Shown here piece after piece: positions 45,235-54,209 of a stretch of DNA of 64,000 nucleotides; the first letter of the stretch is position 1; each line of letters begins with the position of its first letter. This DNA is from Romboutsia weinsteinii (lineage in GTDB: Bacteria > Bacillota > Clostridia > Peptostreptococcales > Peptostreptococcaceae). A program made the position numbers and the translations under genes. Below the pieces are notes generated by a model that made no database searches, was not told where the DNA came from, and saw nothing but the letters and a program-made list of their open reading frames with translations. Location: positions 1-64,000 of the forward strand of contig NZ_NOJY02000019.1 in the NCBI RefSeq assembly GCF_002250835.2, given 5' to 3'.

Positions 45235-45513
45235 TTAATTTTCTAAGGTAGCCATTATAGCCTGTACATCAATCTCTATTACTACATTTTTAGCAACTTC
45301 TAAAGAAACTCTATTGTTGCTAATTTTTCTTATATATCCATATATTCCAGACATAGTCAGTACATAGTCTCCAACCTTTATACCTTTAATAAATTCATCT
45401 CTTTTAGATTGCTCTATTTGCATTTGATTTTTTCTTTTATTTTGCATAACTACCATAGTGGCAATATACATTGCAAATATTACTACTACCAATAAAATTG
45501 TGCTACCTCTCAT
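45235..45513 (-). CDS. yajC: YajC-like protein of the glycosaminoglycan PTS operon
   Basis: A 92-residue protein: one N-terminal membrane helix (ILLVVVIFAMYIATMVVM), a short basic linker (QNKRKNQM) and the YajC core (IKVGDYVLTMSGIYGYIRKISNNRVSLEVAKNVVIEID). YajC is a small accessory of the Sec translocon. It is the last gene of the PTS operon. A yajC-like gene is also found in the hyaluronate PTS operons of streptococci, so this is a conserved and unexplained association rather than the housekeeping copy. AAGGAG precedes the ATG. Confidence 0.87.
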   Translation of the reverse strand: MRGSTILLVVVIFAMYIATMVVMQNKRKNQMQIEQSKRDEFIKGIKVGDYVLTMSGIYGYIRKISNNRVSLEVAKNVVIEIDVQAIMATLEN

Positions 45514-45546
45514 GCTATTGCTCCTTAATTGATATAAACTAAAACT

Positions 45547-45993
45547 CTATATCATATCTTCACATTCTACTTCTTCATCTTCTTCAAAGTCAGCTAAACT
45601 CATAACTCCCATAATATTTCTTACTGAGTCTAATGAATTATTTATCTTTTCTAACATATTTTCTTCATCATTTAATACTAATATGTTTGTAGCTACATCT
45701 ATCATAAGCCCTAAAGATACTCCTGAAACTACAAACTGCTCTTTTGATTTTGCTAGTTCTGCTATTTTTCTTGTTACTATTTGGCTTGGAGCTCCTCCCA
45801 TTAAATCTGCAAATACTATTAACTGATCCTGTTTATTTAAGTAATCACTTACTATATCTTCAAATTTCTCATGAGTTATATCTCCTGAAAGATCTTGAGC
45901 ATGAACTCTATCACTTTCTCCTAATAATAAGTCAAATGCAGACTTCATACCTGTTGCAAAATTTCCGTGTCCTACTATTAATATATTATACAT
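45547..45993 (-). CDS. PTS mannose-class IIA component
   Basis: A 148-residue cytoplasmic phosphocarrier. His9 in NILIVGHGNFATGM is the site phosphorylated by HPr. FADLMGGAPSQIVTR is the usual IIA-Man motif. It lies between the IID and yajC genes with short gaps. In this operon it passes phosphate to IIB for uptake of unsaturated glycosaminoglycan disaccharides (inference from the GH88 gene in the same operon). AGGGGTG precedes the ATG. Confidence 0.92.
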   Translation of the reverse strand: MYNILIVGHGNFATGMKSAFDLLLGESDRVHAQDLSGDITHEKFEDIVSDYLNKQDQLIVFADLMGGAPSQIVTRKIAELAKSKEQFVVSGVSLGLMIDVATNILVLNDEENMLEKINNSLDSVRNIMGVMSLADFEEDEEVECEDMI

Positions 45994-46006
45994 ACTACAC
46001 CCCTTC

Positions 46007-46825
46007 TTATGCTATTACTCCAAGTACTGATCCAGCCATACCTATAACTAATGTTAATGCTAATAATTGATATACATTCCATTTTTTATTTCTAACTAAG
46101 TAGAATATAAATAATGTAAATAATGCTGGTAATAAGTTTGGTGTTATTTTATCTAATATTGTTTGGAATGCTATTTCATTAACTGATCCATCTGGTAAAG
46201 TTGCTGCATACTTAAGTGGTATAGTTATCTTTACAAACGATACTGCAAGACCTGATACTACTGTGATACCAACTATAGCTGCAAGTCTTGATATACTTGC
46301 CATCTTATCACTTAATGATTCTATGTACTCAGTACCTAATTTGTATCCATAGAATCCAGTTAAAGCCTTAGTTGCTATTAAAGATGCGTTTATTCCTAAG
46401 AAGAATAATATTGGTCCTAGTATTAATCCTTCTGCAGCTAAACCTGCACCTATACTTGAGAATAATGGAGCTAAACCAAATTGGAAGAATGAGTCACCTA
46501 TTCCTGATAAAGGCCCCATTAAAGCCATTTTTATTGAACGAGCATTTTCAGCAGATTCACCATTATCTAATAGAGCTAGATGTATACTAGTTATAAATGG
46601 TAAGGTCTGAGGGTTTGAGTTGAAAAACTCTATATTTTCAATCGCAGATTGTTTTAGCGCGTCTTCATTGTTTGCATATATTTTTTTAAGTGCTGGTAAC
46701 ATAACGTTAGCATATCCTAGACCTTGGTAGTTTCCATAGTTAAAAGCTGATTGTAAGAAAAACGATCTAAATGCTACTATTAAATAATCTTTTAATTTTA
46801 ATACTGGGTTCTTTTTAGATTCCAT
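46007..46825 (-). CDS. PTS mannose-class IID component
   Basis: A 272-residue membrane subunit with the IID signatures RSFFLQSAFNYGNYQGLGYANVMLP near the N-terminus and MALMGPLSGIGDSFFQFGLAP in the middle, and C-terminal hydrophobic helices. It forms the transport channel with IIC. The ATG lies inside the end of the IIC gene (11-base overlap), so the two are translated together. Confidence 0.94.
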   Translation of the reverse strand: MESKKNPVLKLKDYLIVAFRSFFLQSAFNYGNYQGLGYANVMLPALKKIYANNEDALKQSAIENIEFFNSNPQTLPFITSIHLALLDNGESAENARSIKMALMGPLSGIGDSFFQFGLAPLFSSIGAGLAAEGLILGPILFFLGINASLIATKALTGFYGYKLGTEYIESLSDKMASISRLAAIVGITVVSGLAVSFVKITIPLKYAATLPDGSVNEIAFQTILDKITPNLLPALFTLFIFYLVRNKKWNVYQLLALTLVIGMAGSVLGVIA

Positions 46826-47606
46826 CTGAGTAATCCTCCTCTATGCCTTCTACTTGATTTACTGCCACCGCTACCGGCTTATTATGGTAATCATATAATG
46901 CAAATACTAATGCTAAGAATGCCACACCTATAACTGGTAATTCAAAGAATGTAATTGCAACAAATCCTAATACAACAAATGCAGTAAATTCTTTTTTAAC
47001 CATAACGTTAAGTATCATTGCAAATCCTATTGCTGGTAACATTCTACCTGCTACTGAGAATCCATCTATTATCCAAACTGGAATCATTGCTATTAAGCTT
47101 TGAGCTCCTTCAACACTAAATGCTGCTGCAAATCCTATTATAAATCCTACTACTACAAATGCCCAAAATGATAAATGAGATAAGAAGCTGAACTTCTTAA
47201 ATTGTTTTGCTTCTAAAGCTTTTCTTGCTGCTGTTGGTATACCTGCCATACCTGTATATGTTGCTGTTATAATAAATTGGAATGCAACTGCAAATGGCAT
47301 AGATAATGCAAGTGCTGTTTCTGGGTTCATTCCTGAAGACTTTAATGTTATAGCCATTAAAGTACCTACTATACCAGGCCCTAGCTGGTTAGGAGGAACT
47401 GTACCACCTGCTCCAACTCCGAATCCCATAAATGCGATTTCTGAAACTGCACCCATTGCTAATGCAGTTGGTAAATCACCTAATATTAAACCAACTCCTG
47501 TTGCTAATACTAATGAACGATTAGTGTATATTCCTAATAACTGTCCACCCAAACAAAATCCTGTCCATAAACCAATCAGTACACACTGGAATATTCCGAT
47601 TTCCAT
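46815..47606 (-). CDS. PTS mannose-class IIC component
   Basis: A 263-residue membrane subunit with about eight helices and the IIC-Man sequences GFCLGGQLLGIYTNRSL, MGAVSEIAFMGFGVGAGGTVPPNQLGPGIVGT. It forms the sugar path together with IID. It overlaps the IID gene by 11 bases and follows IIB with a 26-base gap. The similarity pattern is to N-acetylgalactosamine and hyaluronate systems (AgaW/AgaC group), in keeping with the neighbouring GH88 gene. Confidence 0.93.
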   Translation of the reverse strand: MEIGIFQCVLIGLWTGFCLGGQLLGIYTNRSLVLATGVGLILGDLPTALAMGAVSEIAFMGFGVGAGGTVPPNQLGPGIVGTLMAITLKSSGMNPETALALSMPFAVAFQFIITATYTGMAGIPTAARKALEAKQFKKFSFLSHLSFWAFVVVGFIIGFAAAFSVEGAQSLIAMIPVWIIDGFSVAGRMLPAIGFAMILNVMVKKEFTAFVVLGFVAITFFELPVIGVAFLALVFALYDYHNKPVAVAVNQVEGIEEDYSDGI

Positions 47607-47632
47607 TACTTTATCCCCCTATTAATTAAATT

Positions 47633-48124
47633 TTATAAGTAATTACTTATATCCGCCTCTGCTGCTCCATCTCCACCTATTGGAGTTGTCTTAGTGTTGA
47701 ATTTAACACTATGTTTATCTCTTAATGCTCTTAATGCATTTTTATCTTCTTCCCCTAAGTAAATAGATCTAGTTACTTTCTCTTTTCCTTCTTGATTATG
47801 TATGTTTCCAATATTGATTTCTTTTATTGGTACTCCACCATCAACCAATTTAAGTGCTGATTCAGGACTTTTACAAACTATAAATATTTTTTGGTGTGGT
47901 GCTGCTTTATGTATTACTTCACAAGTTTTAGCTATTGAGAAAAATCTCATCCCTACTGATGCTGGTACTACTGTTTTCATTAATGTTTGTTGCATTTTGT
48001 TAGTGCTTGCTTCGTCATCTGCTACTATTACTAAGTTAGCTCCTAAAGCACTTAACCACATTTGTCCTTGTCCATGTATTAATCTTTCATCAATTCTCAT
48101 CATTTTTATATCTGGTACACCCAT
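47633..48124 (-). CDS. PTS mannose-class IIB component
   Basis: About 163 residues. The phosphorylated His is in RIDERLIHGQGQMW near residue 17, followed by VIVADDEAS. It takes phosphate from IIA and phosphorylates the incoming sugar. The start is ATG 48124, eight bases after GAGGGG; the frame is open three codons more to a GTG lying in that site. It sits just after the GH88 gene in the same operon. Confidence 0.93.
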   Translation of the reverse strand: MGVPDIKMMRIDERLIHGQGQMWLSALGANLVIVADDEASTNKMQQTLMKTVVPASVGMRFFSIAKTCEVIHKAAPHQKIFIVCKSPESALKLVDGGVPIKEINIGNIHNQEGKEKVTRSIYLGEEDKNALRALRDKHSVKFNTKTTPIGGDGAAEADISNYL

Positions 48125-48159
48125 AATAAACACCCCTCAATTTTTATTTTAATATTATT

Positions 48160-49350
48160 TTACCAATATAATTCCCAATCTTTGTAGAATCTTAATAATG
48201 CTTCTAGGTAGAAGTAATCTCCCCATATGTTACCTTCATCAACACCTTTTCCTGAGTGCCATGAGTAAACTCCGTGAAGTAATAGTGTATCTGCATCATC
48301 ATTTTCTTTTGTAGCGTAGTTAGTTATTAATGATCTTAATATTGTGTGCATTGCATACTTATAAGTTTCTTTATCTTCATCTACTTCTGGTAAATACTTG
48401 TTCATCTCATGCATACCGCATACTGCTATAGCTGCTGCTGATGAATCTCTTGATTGATCATCCCCATCATTAAATATTAAATCCCAGAAACAAACGTTGT
48501 CCTCAGGAAGACGATTTAAGAAGTAGTGTGTAACCCCTTTGTATAATCTAAAGCATTGCTCATCTTTTGTGTATCTATAATTTAAAGGTAGTCCATATAC
48601 TCCCCATGCTTGCCCTCTTGCCCAAGAAGATGTATCACTAAATCCTTGTCTTGTTACTCCTTTTAGAGGTGCACCCGTTTCATTGTCAAAGTAGAATGTA
48701 TGGAATGCTGATGCATCATCTCTTACAACATTATTACATGAAGTAGTATAGTGCTTAAATGCTATATCGTAATATTTTTGCTCTCCTGTAACATTATGTG
48801 CCCAGTAAAGTAGCGGTATATTTAATAAGCAATCTATTATTAATCTGTAATTATCTTTAGCACCAAGCTCACCCCATGCTTGTATAAATTGACCTGTTTC
48901 TTGATATCTTCCTATTAATTGATCAGCTGCTTTAATTGCTGCTTCTTTTGCATCTTCATTACCAGTTAACTTGTAAGATGCTACACATGATAAACTATAT
49001 AAGAACCCCATATCATGATGATCTACTTCTATTTTGTTATCTATTCTGTGCTTAAATGAATCAACATTTTTATCAGCTAAATTTTTAAACTTCTCATCAT
49101 TTGTATATTCATAAGCTAACCAAAGCATCCCTGTCCAAAAACCTGTAGTCCACTCTATGTTGTCTATGATTTTGTACTTGTTATCAAATGTAGCTGGAGT
49201 AGGATACATTTCCCCAAACTTATCCATGTTTTTTTCGATTCTTTTTATACACTCCTCAATTGCAGCTTGAACTTCTGCCTTCGAAACAAAATCGTTTTCC
49301 CTGAATACATTATGTTTCGCTATTTTTTCGATGTTGATATCTTTAATCAT
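48160..49350 (-). CDS. ugl: Unsaturated glucuronyl hydrolase (GH88)
   Basis: A 396-residue cytoplasmic enzyme that cleaves the unsaturated uronic acid from the non-reducing end of disaccharides made by hyaluronate or chondroitin lyases. GH88 hallmarks are present: TTGFWTGMLWLAYEYT-like entrance, DHHDMGFLYSLSC with a catalytic Asp (~115), GFSDTSSWARGQAWGVYGL with the second (~175-250) and YFYLEALLRFYKDW near the end. First gene of the PTS operon, behind a consensus promoter and a KdgR-like box. AGGTATGGC precedes the ATG. Confidence 0.93.
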   Translation of the reverse strand: MIKDINIEKIAKHNVFRENDFVSKAEVQAAIEECIKRIEKNMDKFGEMYPTPATFDNKYKIIDNIEWTTGFWTGMLWLAYEYTNDEKFKNLADKNVDSFKHRIDNKIEVDHHDMGFLYSLSCVASYKLTGNEDAKEAAIKAADQLIGRYQETGQFIQAWGELGAKDNYRLIIDCLLNIPLLYWAHNVTGEQKYYDIAFKHYTTSCNNVVRDDASAFHTFYFDNETGAPLKGVTRQGFSDTSSWARGQAWGVYGLPLNYRYTKDEQCFRLYKGVTHYFLNRLPEDNVCFWDLIFNDGDDQSRDSSAAAIAVCGMHEMNKYLPEVDEDKETYKYAMHTILRSLITNYATKENDDADTLLLHGVYSWHSGKGVDEGNIWGDYFYLEALLRFYKDWELYW

Positions 49351-49389
49351 GCCATACCTCCATAATATAAATTAAAACCCAAACCCTAG

Positions 49390-49417
49390 TGTTCCATATT
49401 ATGAAACAGTGTTTCGC
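49390..49417 (-). promoter_or_regulatory. KdgR-like operator of the ugl-PTS operon
   Basis: Two overlapping inverted repeats are present: TGTTCCATATTATGAAACA (49390-49408) and GAAACAGTGTTTC (49403-49415). The second fits the KdgR box of IclR-family regulators (ATGAAAC...GTTTCAT). It lies right after the predicted transcription start and is matched upstream of kduI. Confidence 0.7.
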
Positions 49418-49431
49418 TTTTTCTTAATTTC

Positions 49432-49460
49432 ATTATAAATAATATATAAACCCTTGTCAA
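49432..49460 (-). promoter_or_regulatory. Sigma-A promoter of the ugl-PTS operon
   Basis: Minus-strand TTGACA (49455-49460) and TATAAT (49432-49437) are 17 bases apart, both perfect consensus boxes. Confidence 0.85.
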
Positions 49461-49601
49461 TTCTTTTAAATACTTTTTTGCCATATATTTTATTTTTAGC
49501 GTTCTTTTTCTTTTTCCACATTTACAACTTTACTCTTTTAAAAAAATCTTATATAGTATATCTTAGTAATATAAATTAAATTTTCAATTAAGGGGATAGA
49601 A

Positions 49602-50381
49602 ATGAACGATAATAATTTAGTCCAATCAGTTGATAGAGCACTAAGTATACTAGAAGTATTAGCTGATTTTCCTAATGGAGCCGGAATTACGGAGATTTCT
49701 AAATCTCTTGGATTAAGTAAAGCAACTGTGCACAGATTAATATCAACATTAAAGTCTAGAGATTTCGTGAATCAATCAAGAGACACAGAACAGTACCATC
49801 TTGGGTACAAATTATTATACTTATCAAACTGTGTAAGTAAAAATATGGATATATTTAAAGTTTCAAGACCTATTATTAGCCGCTTTGCAGATACGGTTGA
49901 TGCAACAGTTCATCTGTCTACACTAGACGATAGCAATACAAATATTATCTACGTAGATAAGATAGAGCCATCAAATTCAAATAAGACATTTGTCATGTCA
50001 TCTAAAGTAGGTAAAAAAGCTCCATGTTATTGTACTGCTGCTGGTAAGTTATTACTTTCTGATTATAGCGACGAAGAAATCAGAGAGATAATGAAGGATG
50101 TTGATTTTAAAATTCATACAGAGAGAACAATCAAGAATATAGATGAATTTATAGATGAAGTACACGAAGTAAGAGAAAAGGGTTATGCTCTTGATAAGCA
50201 TGAATATGACTCTGGTATAATTTGTATATCTATGCCTATATACGGAAGTAATGGCAAAATACAATTAGCAATGAGTGTTACTGGTTTAATCATATATTCA
50301 ACTGTTGAAGATCTTATCGGCCTAAAGGATTCTTTAGGAAAGGTCTCTAAAGAGATAAGTAATACTATTAAGTATCTTTAA
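49602..50381 (+). CDS. IclR-family regulator (KdgR-like)
   Basis: A 259-residue regulator: N-terminal winged helix (LSILEVLADFPNGAGITEISKSLGLSKATVHRLISTL) and a C-terminal effector-binding domain (PCYCTAAGKLLLSDYSDEEI, YALDKHEYDSGIICISMPI). It is transcribed divergently from the ugl-PTS operon and away from kdgK, in the middle of the locus. KdgR proteins bind 2-keto-3-deoxygluconate, the pathway intermediate, and repress uronate genes; the shared operators at both operon promoters support this role here. AAGGGGATAG precedes the ATG. Confidence 0.9.
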   Translation: MNDNNLVQSVDRALSILEVLADFPNGAGITEISKSLGLSKATVHRLISTLKSRDFVNQSRDTEQYHLGYKLLYLSNCVSKNMDIFKVSRPIISRFADTVDATVHLSTLDDSNTNIIYVDKIEPSNSNKTFVMSSKVGKKAPCYCTAAGKLLLSDYSDEEIREIMKDVDFKIHTERTIKNIDEFIDEVHEVREKGYALDKHEYDSGIICISMPIYGSNGKIQLAMSVTGLIIYSTVEDLIGLKDSLGKVSKEISNTIKYL

Positions 50382-50397
50382 TTATTTAATAAGCAAA

Positions 50398-50436
50398 ATA
50401 AAGAGTTGTCCATTTATATTTTGGACAACTCTTTTT
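50398..50436. terminator. Bidirectional terminator between the iclR and kdgK genes
   Basis: The stem AAAGAGTTGTCCA with TGGACAACTCTTT is flanked by A and T tracts. It lies between converging genes and can serve both operons. Confidence 0.92.
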
Positions 50437-50437
50437 A

Positions 50438-51442
50438 TTATCTAGCTATTTTTCCCACACCATGGTTCATTAAAGTTTCAACTTCCTCTGTAGAAACTAA
50501 GTTTGCATCTCCCTTTATGCTGTGTTTTAATACAGATGCTGATGTTGCAAATTCACAAATATACTCTGGAGTTTTGTTGTTTAAGACACCATATAAAATA
50601 CCTGCTGTTAATGCGTCTCCTCCTCCAACTCTATCTACTATATCATCTATAGTATGCATTTTAGAAGAGTATAGCTTATTATCGCTATAATAATTACACT
50701 GTAATGTATTTACAGTTACAGATATATTTTCTCTTAATGATGAGAAAATGTGCTTAATATGTGGGTATAATTTGCTTATTTCACCATAATAGTAATTTAA
50801 TTTTTCATACTTATCTTCATATTCACAACTCATGTTAAGAATATTTTCTGCGTCTAATATCCCTGCTGATAGTATATTTACATATGGAAGTATGTCAAAA
50901 GTAGCTTTACTAGCTTCTTCTAAAGACCATAGCTTTGCTCTATAATTAGAGTCATAACTTACTATTATGTTATTTTCCTTACAGTGCTTCAATATTTTTA
51001 ATGTTAAGCTTCTAAGCTCCTCAGATAGAGCTAAAGTTATCCCTGAAAAATGGAATATATCTACCCCATCTAAAGCCTCTTTAATATCTAAATCATCAAT
51101 CTTCATATTACTAAAAGCTGAATCAGCACGGTCATATATAACTTTAGAGGATCTATTACCACTTCCCGTTTGTAAGAAATATATTCCTGTTCTCTTCTCA
51201 CTTCTTGATATAAATTTAGTCTCTACATCCTTACTCTTTAAATAACCAATTATTGCATCTCCTATATCATCATTTGAAACACTAGTTATTGACCTTGAGT
51301 CTATTCCAAATTTAGATAAAGAGATTAATACATTAGCTTCTCCACCTCCATAGTGGACATTTAAACCTGTAGAATTAGAAATCATCATCCCTTTATCTGT
51401 AGATAATCTAAGCATTATCTCTCCAAACCCAGCCACTCTCAT
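50438..51442 (-). CDS. kdgK: 2-keto-3-deoxygluconate kinase (PfkB family)
   Basis: About 334 residues. Ribokinase-fold motifs: GFGEIMLRLS at the N-terminus, HYGGGEANVLISLSKFG (substrate site) and DRVGGGDALTAGILYG with the catalytic Asp near the C-terminus. It phosphorylates KDG to KDPG. The start is ATG 51442, eight bases after AAGAGGT, two bases after the kdgA stop; the open frame runs 22 codons further into kdgA. Last gene of the kdu operon. Confidence 0.91.
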   Translation of the reverse strand: MRVAGFGEIMLRLSTDKGMMISNSTGLNVHYGGGEANVLISLSKFGIDSRSITSVSNDDIGDAIIGYLKSKDVETKFISRSEKRTGIYFLQTGSGNRSSKVIYDRADSAFSNMKIDDLDIKEALDGVDIFHFSGITLALSEELRSLTLKILKHCKENNIIVSYDSNYRAKLWSLEEASKATFDILPYVNILSAGILDAENILNMSCEYEDKYEKLNYYYGEISKLYPHIKHIFSSLRENISVTVNTLQCNYYSDNKLYSSKMHTIDDIVDRVGGGDALTAGILYGVLNNKTPEYICEFATSASVLKHSIKGDANLVSTEEVETLMNHGVGKIAR

Positions 51443-51443
51443 A

Positions 51444-52091
51444 CTAGTTACCTCTTGCTTCTTTAAACTTTTCAACGTATTGATTACAGATATCTGTAAT
51501 TTCTTCAAACTTATCTACTTCTCCAAGCTTATTTAGTTCTCCACCTATTCCAACTAAATCTACTCCTGCCTTAGCCCATGTATCTATATTATCTAAATTT
51601 ACTCCACCAGTTACCATAGTACTTGCATGAGGAAGTGGACCTTTGATTGCCCCTATGTATCCTGGTCCAAATGCACTACCTGGGAATATCTTAACTACAT
51701 CAACTCCACTTTCATGAGCTGTTACTATTTCATTTATAGTCATTACACCAGGAATATATGGAACCATATATCTGTTGCAAAGTCTTGCAGTCTCTTCATT
51801 AAAAGATGGAGATACTACATACTTAGCCCCTGAAAGTATTGCAAGTCTTGCAGTCTCAGGATCTAGTACTGTTCCAGCACCTATTACTACGTCTTCACAT
51901 TGTCCATACATCTCATCAAGTTCACGTATTATATCATTAGCAAATTTGTTAGTATATGTAACCTCTATAGCTCCTATATTCCCCTTTATACAAGCTTGTG
52001 ATATTTTAACACCCATTTCTTTTGTATTTCCTCGTACTACCGCAACTACTCCACATTTTTCTAGTGTACTTAATACTTTTATCTTTTTCAT
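51444..52091 (-). CDS. kdgA: KDPG/KHG aldolase
   Basis: A 215-residue class I aldolase splitting KDPG into pyruvate and glyceraldehyde-3-phosphate. Motifs: VVAVVRGNTKE, IEVTYTNKFA (catalytic Glu), GAGTVLDPE, and VDVVKIFPGSAFGP, where Lys forms the Schiff base (~135). It lies between the lyase and kdgK genes with gaps of 20 and 1 bases. ATG start with GGGGGAAC upstream. Confidence 0.93.
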   Translation of the reverse strand: MKKIKVLSTLEKCGVVAVVRGNTKEMGVKISQACIKGNIGAIEVTYTNKFANDIIRELDEMYGQCEDVVIGAGTVLDPETARLAILSGAKYVVSPSFNEETARLCNRYMVPYIPGVMTINEIVTAHESGVDVVKIFPGSAFGPGYIGAIKGPLPHASTMVTGGVNLDNIDTWAKAGVDLVGIGGELNKLGEVDKFEEITDICNQYVEKFKEARGN

Positions 52092-52111
52092 AATAGTTCC
52101 CCCATAAGTCT

Positions 52112-54127
52112 TTAATATTTTATAACTTCTCTAGTTATTTTACCTTTTTTTTCAGTGATTAGAACGACTTTTCCATAAATATCATAATTATTTACCTTTA
52201 ATAATTTTTTGCCTTTAAAGATTTCATTGTGACAAACTAACACAGTGTAAGTTTCATTTTGTGTTGATATTTTTATAGCCTCAGCTTCAAAATTATCTAG
52301 TAATCTATCATTACAGTTTTTTACCTCTAATTTTTCTACACTAATATTTTTTTCTTCATAGTCTTGTGATGTAATTACAGTTATGATTGAAGTAAATCCA
52401 TTATTTTCACAGCTTGTTGTTAGAGTGTCCTGCTCTTCTAACTTGTTGTAGTTATAAGATACTGGTGTTTTTTCTATAGATCTATTTAATATATTTAGGT
52501 GATGTAGTGTTAAACGTCCATTTTTACCTTTACATATAGTCTTCTGCTCATCAAGATATACATCATGTGCAAAATGGAAATGCTGCTTGTACTCATGCTC
52601 TCCCTCTCCATAAAACTCATCTACCAATATCCATATATTAGGCTTTATATAAAGTACTTTTCTATTTGTAAATATGCCTCTATCGATATATCCTAAATGT
52701 GAACCTTCACAGTAATCAAAATTATCTTTAGTTATAAATGGATGCTTTATAGGTGTTGCCACTTTCTTATAACCCCAAGAACCATCTATAATTGTAAAAT
52801 CTGTATCATCAACAGTTGTTGTATTATGAGCTCTACAACTTTTTAGGTATTCTCTTTTAGCATCTCCTTCAATATACGTGTATCTACCTGAATCGATTAA
52901 GTAATCTTCTTTATTTGCAAATATACTGACATGTAATAAATCTGCATGTCCATGACCACTACCTAGAGTCCCACAGTGGAAGTACATATAGTTATCATCA
53001 CTTCCCCATCCTGACCTCATATAATAGTTACCACTATCTTCAAATGCATAAGATGCCTGATCTGGAGCTTTCGTGTTTATAGATTTATACTCCTTTATAG
53101 ACTTATAACCTAAGTCCCATATACTCTCAAAATCTATTTCTTCATATGCACCAAATTTCAAGACTTCATCACTGTATAAATAAGCTGCTTTGGTTATCAT
53201 GTCTCTTAAATCAGTATCATCACTATCACTTTGGCATACTTGAGTATGGTTTGGCTTTTTCATGTAGAAATCTGCATAAGCTAGTTTCTTAGTTTTTTCT
53301 ACTATGTCATTTGGTAATTCTATATTGTTGTTTTTGCATACTATTAAAGTATCCATATAACAATGAAGCACCTCATTTAAATACATTGGTGACTGCTCCC
53401 AATGCATACCATCTTCCATAACCTGAAGATTTATCTGCTCTTGTAATCTATCTATAGATATATTTAAATAGTCTTTCTCTTCTATTATCTTCTCTAAAAA
53501 TATACTCGCAACCAGTAGTCCATGGTTTTCTAATACACCCCAGTTGCTTAATTTGCCTGACTCTTTGTAATTTTTGTGTAAATAATCCATATGCTCTTTT
53601 AGAGATTTAACAAATATATGAGTAAACTCTTGAGTTATATATTCACTACTTTGGAAGTACGTGTATGCTTTTATCCAGTTTTCGCATCTTATACCTGTGT
53701 CGATAGTTCTCCACGTTGTCTTGTCTGTATTTTCAATTGGTCTTACAATTTTTATCCAGTGGCTTAGCTGCTCTACAAAGGCTCTTGCATACTTTTCATC
53801 ATTAGTAAGCGCATAGGCTTGTCCTAGTGTAACCCAGTATCTATGTCTGTTTAGCATAAAAATCCACTCTGGGTCATCATTAGGAATCATGTCCCAAATT
53901 ATTTCATCTTCAAAAGTATATGGTATATAGGTTCTTTCCATATCCCATTTCCATTCAAATTTAAATGTTTTATTAACCACATCATCAGCTATTCTTATTA
54001 CTTCATTTACTTCTTCTTGAAAATTATCCTTGCAGTATCTTGCTATCTTATCTATTTCACCTACACATGTATATATATCTAGATTAAGATAACTTTTAAA
54101 ATCATATTTTATAGAAATATTATTCAT
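52112..54127 (-). CDS. Heparinase II/III-family protein (oligo-glycosaminoglycan lyase)
   Basis: About 671 residues. An N-terminal alpha-helical toroid (~1-340) is followed by the heparinase II/III beta-sandwich domain with GHGHADLLHVSIFANKEDYLIDSGRYTY (catalytic His/Tyr region, ~395-420) and AHNTTTVDD. No signal peptide, so it acts in the cytoplasm on oligosaccharides that are too long for the GH88 enzyme. A similar gene accompanies the hyaluronate PTS operons of streptococci. The start is ATG 54127, seven bases after AAGGAG; two earlier codons reach a TTG. Exact polysaccharide unknown. Confidence 0.87.
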   Translation of the reverse strand: MNNISIKYDFKSYLNLDIYTCVGEIDKIARYCKDNFQEEVNEVIRIADDVVNKTFKFEWKWDMERTYIPYTFEDEIIWDMIPNDDPEWIFMLNRHRYWVTLGQAYALTNDEKYARAFVEQLSHWIKIVRPIENTDKTTWRTIDTGIRCENWIKAYTYFQSSEYITQEFTHIFVKSLKEHMDYLHKNYKESGKLSNWGVLENHGLLVASIFLEKIIEEKDYLNISIDRLQEQINLQVMEDGMHWEQSPMYLNEVLHCYMDTLIVCKNNNIELPNDIVEKTKKLAYADFYMKKPNHTQVCQSDSDDTDLRDMITKAAYLYSDEVLKFGAYEEIDFESIWDLGYKSIKEYKSINTKAPDQASYAFEDSGNYYMRSGWGSDDNYMYFHCGTLGSGHGHADLLHVSIFANKEDYLIDSGRYTYIEGDAKREYLKSCRAHNTTTVDDTDFTIIDGSWGYKKVATPIKHPFITKDNFDYCEGSHLGYIDRGIFTNRKVLYIKPNIWILVDEFYGEGEHEYKQHFHFAHDVYLDEQKTICKGKNGRLTLHHLNILNRSIEKTPVSYNYNKLEEQDTLTTSCENNGFTSIITVITSQDYEEKNISVEKLEVKNCNDRLLDNFEAEAIKISTQNETYTVLVCHNEIFKGKKLLKVNNYDIYGKVVLITEKKGKITREVIKY

Positions 54128-54153
54128 CCCCAATCTCCTTATCTGTGAAATGC

Positions 54154-54194
54154 AAAGAAACTATACCCTTAGTTTTGCATAAGTATAGTTCTTT
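54154..54194 (-). terminator. Hairpin between kduD and the heparinase-like gene
   Basis: The arms AAAGAACTATAC and GTATAGTTTCTTT form a stem with a 15-base loop, but only weak T-rich sequence follows. It may cause partial termination or protect mRNA inside the operon. Confidence 0.45.
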
Positions 54195-54209
54195 GATTTT
54201 AATATATAA

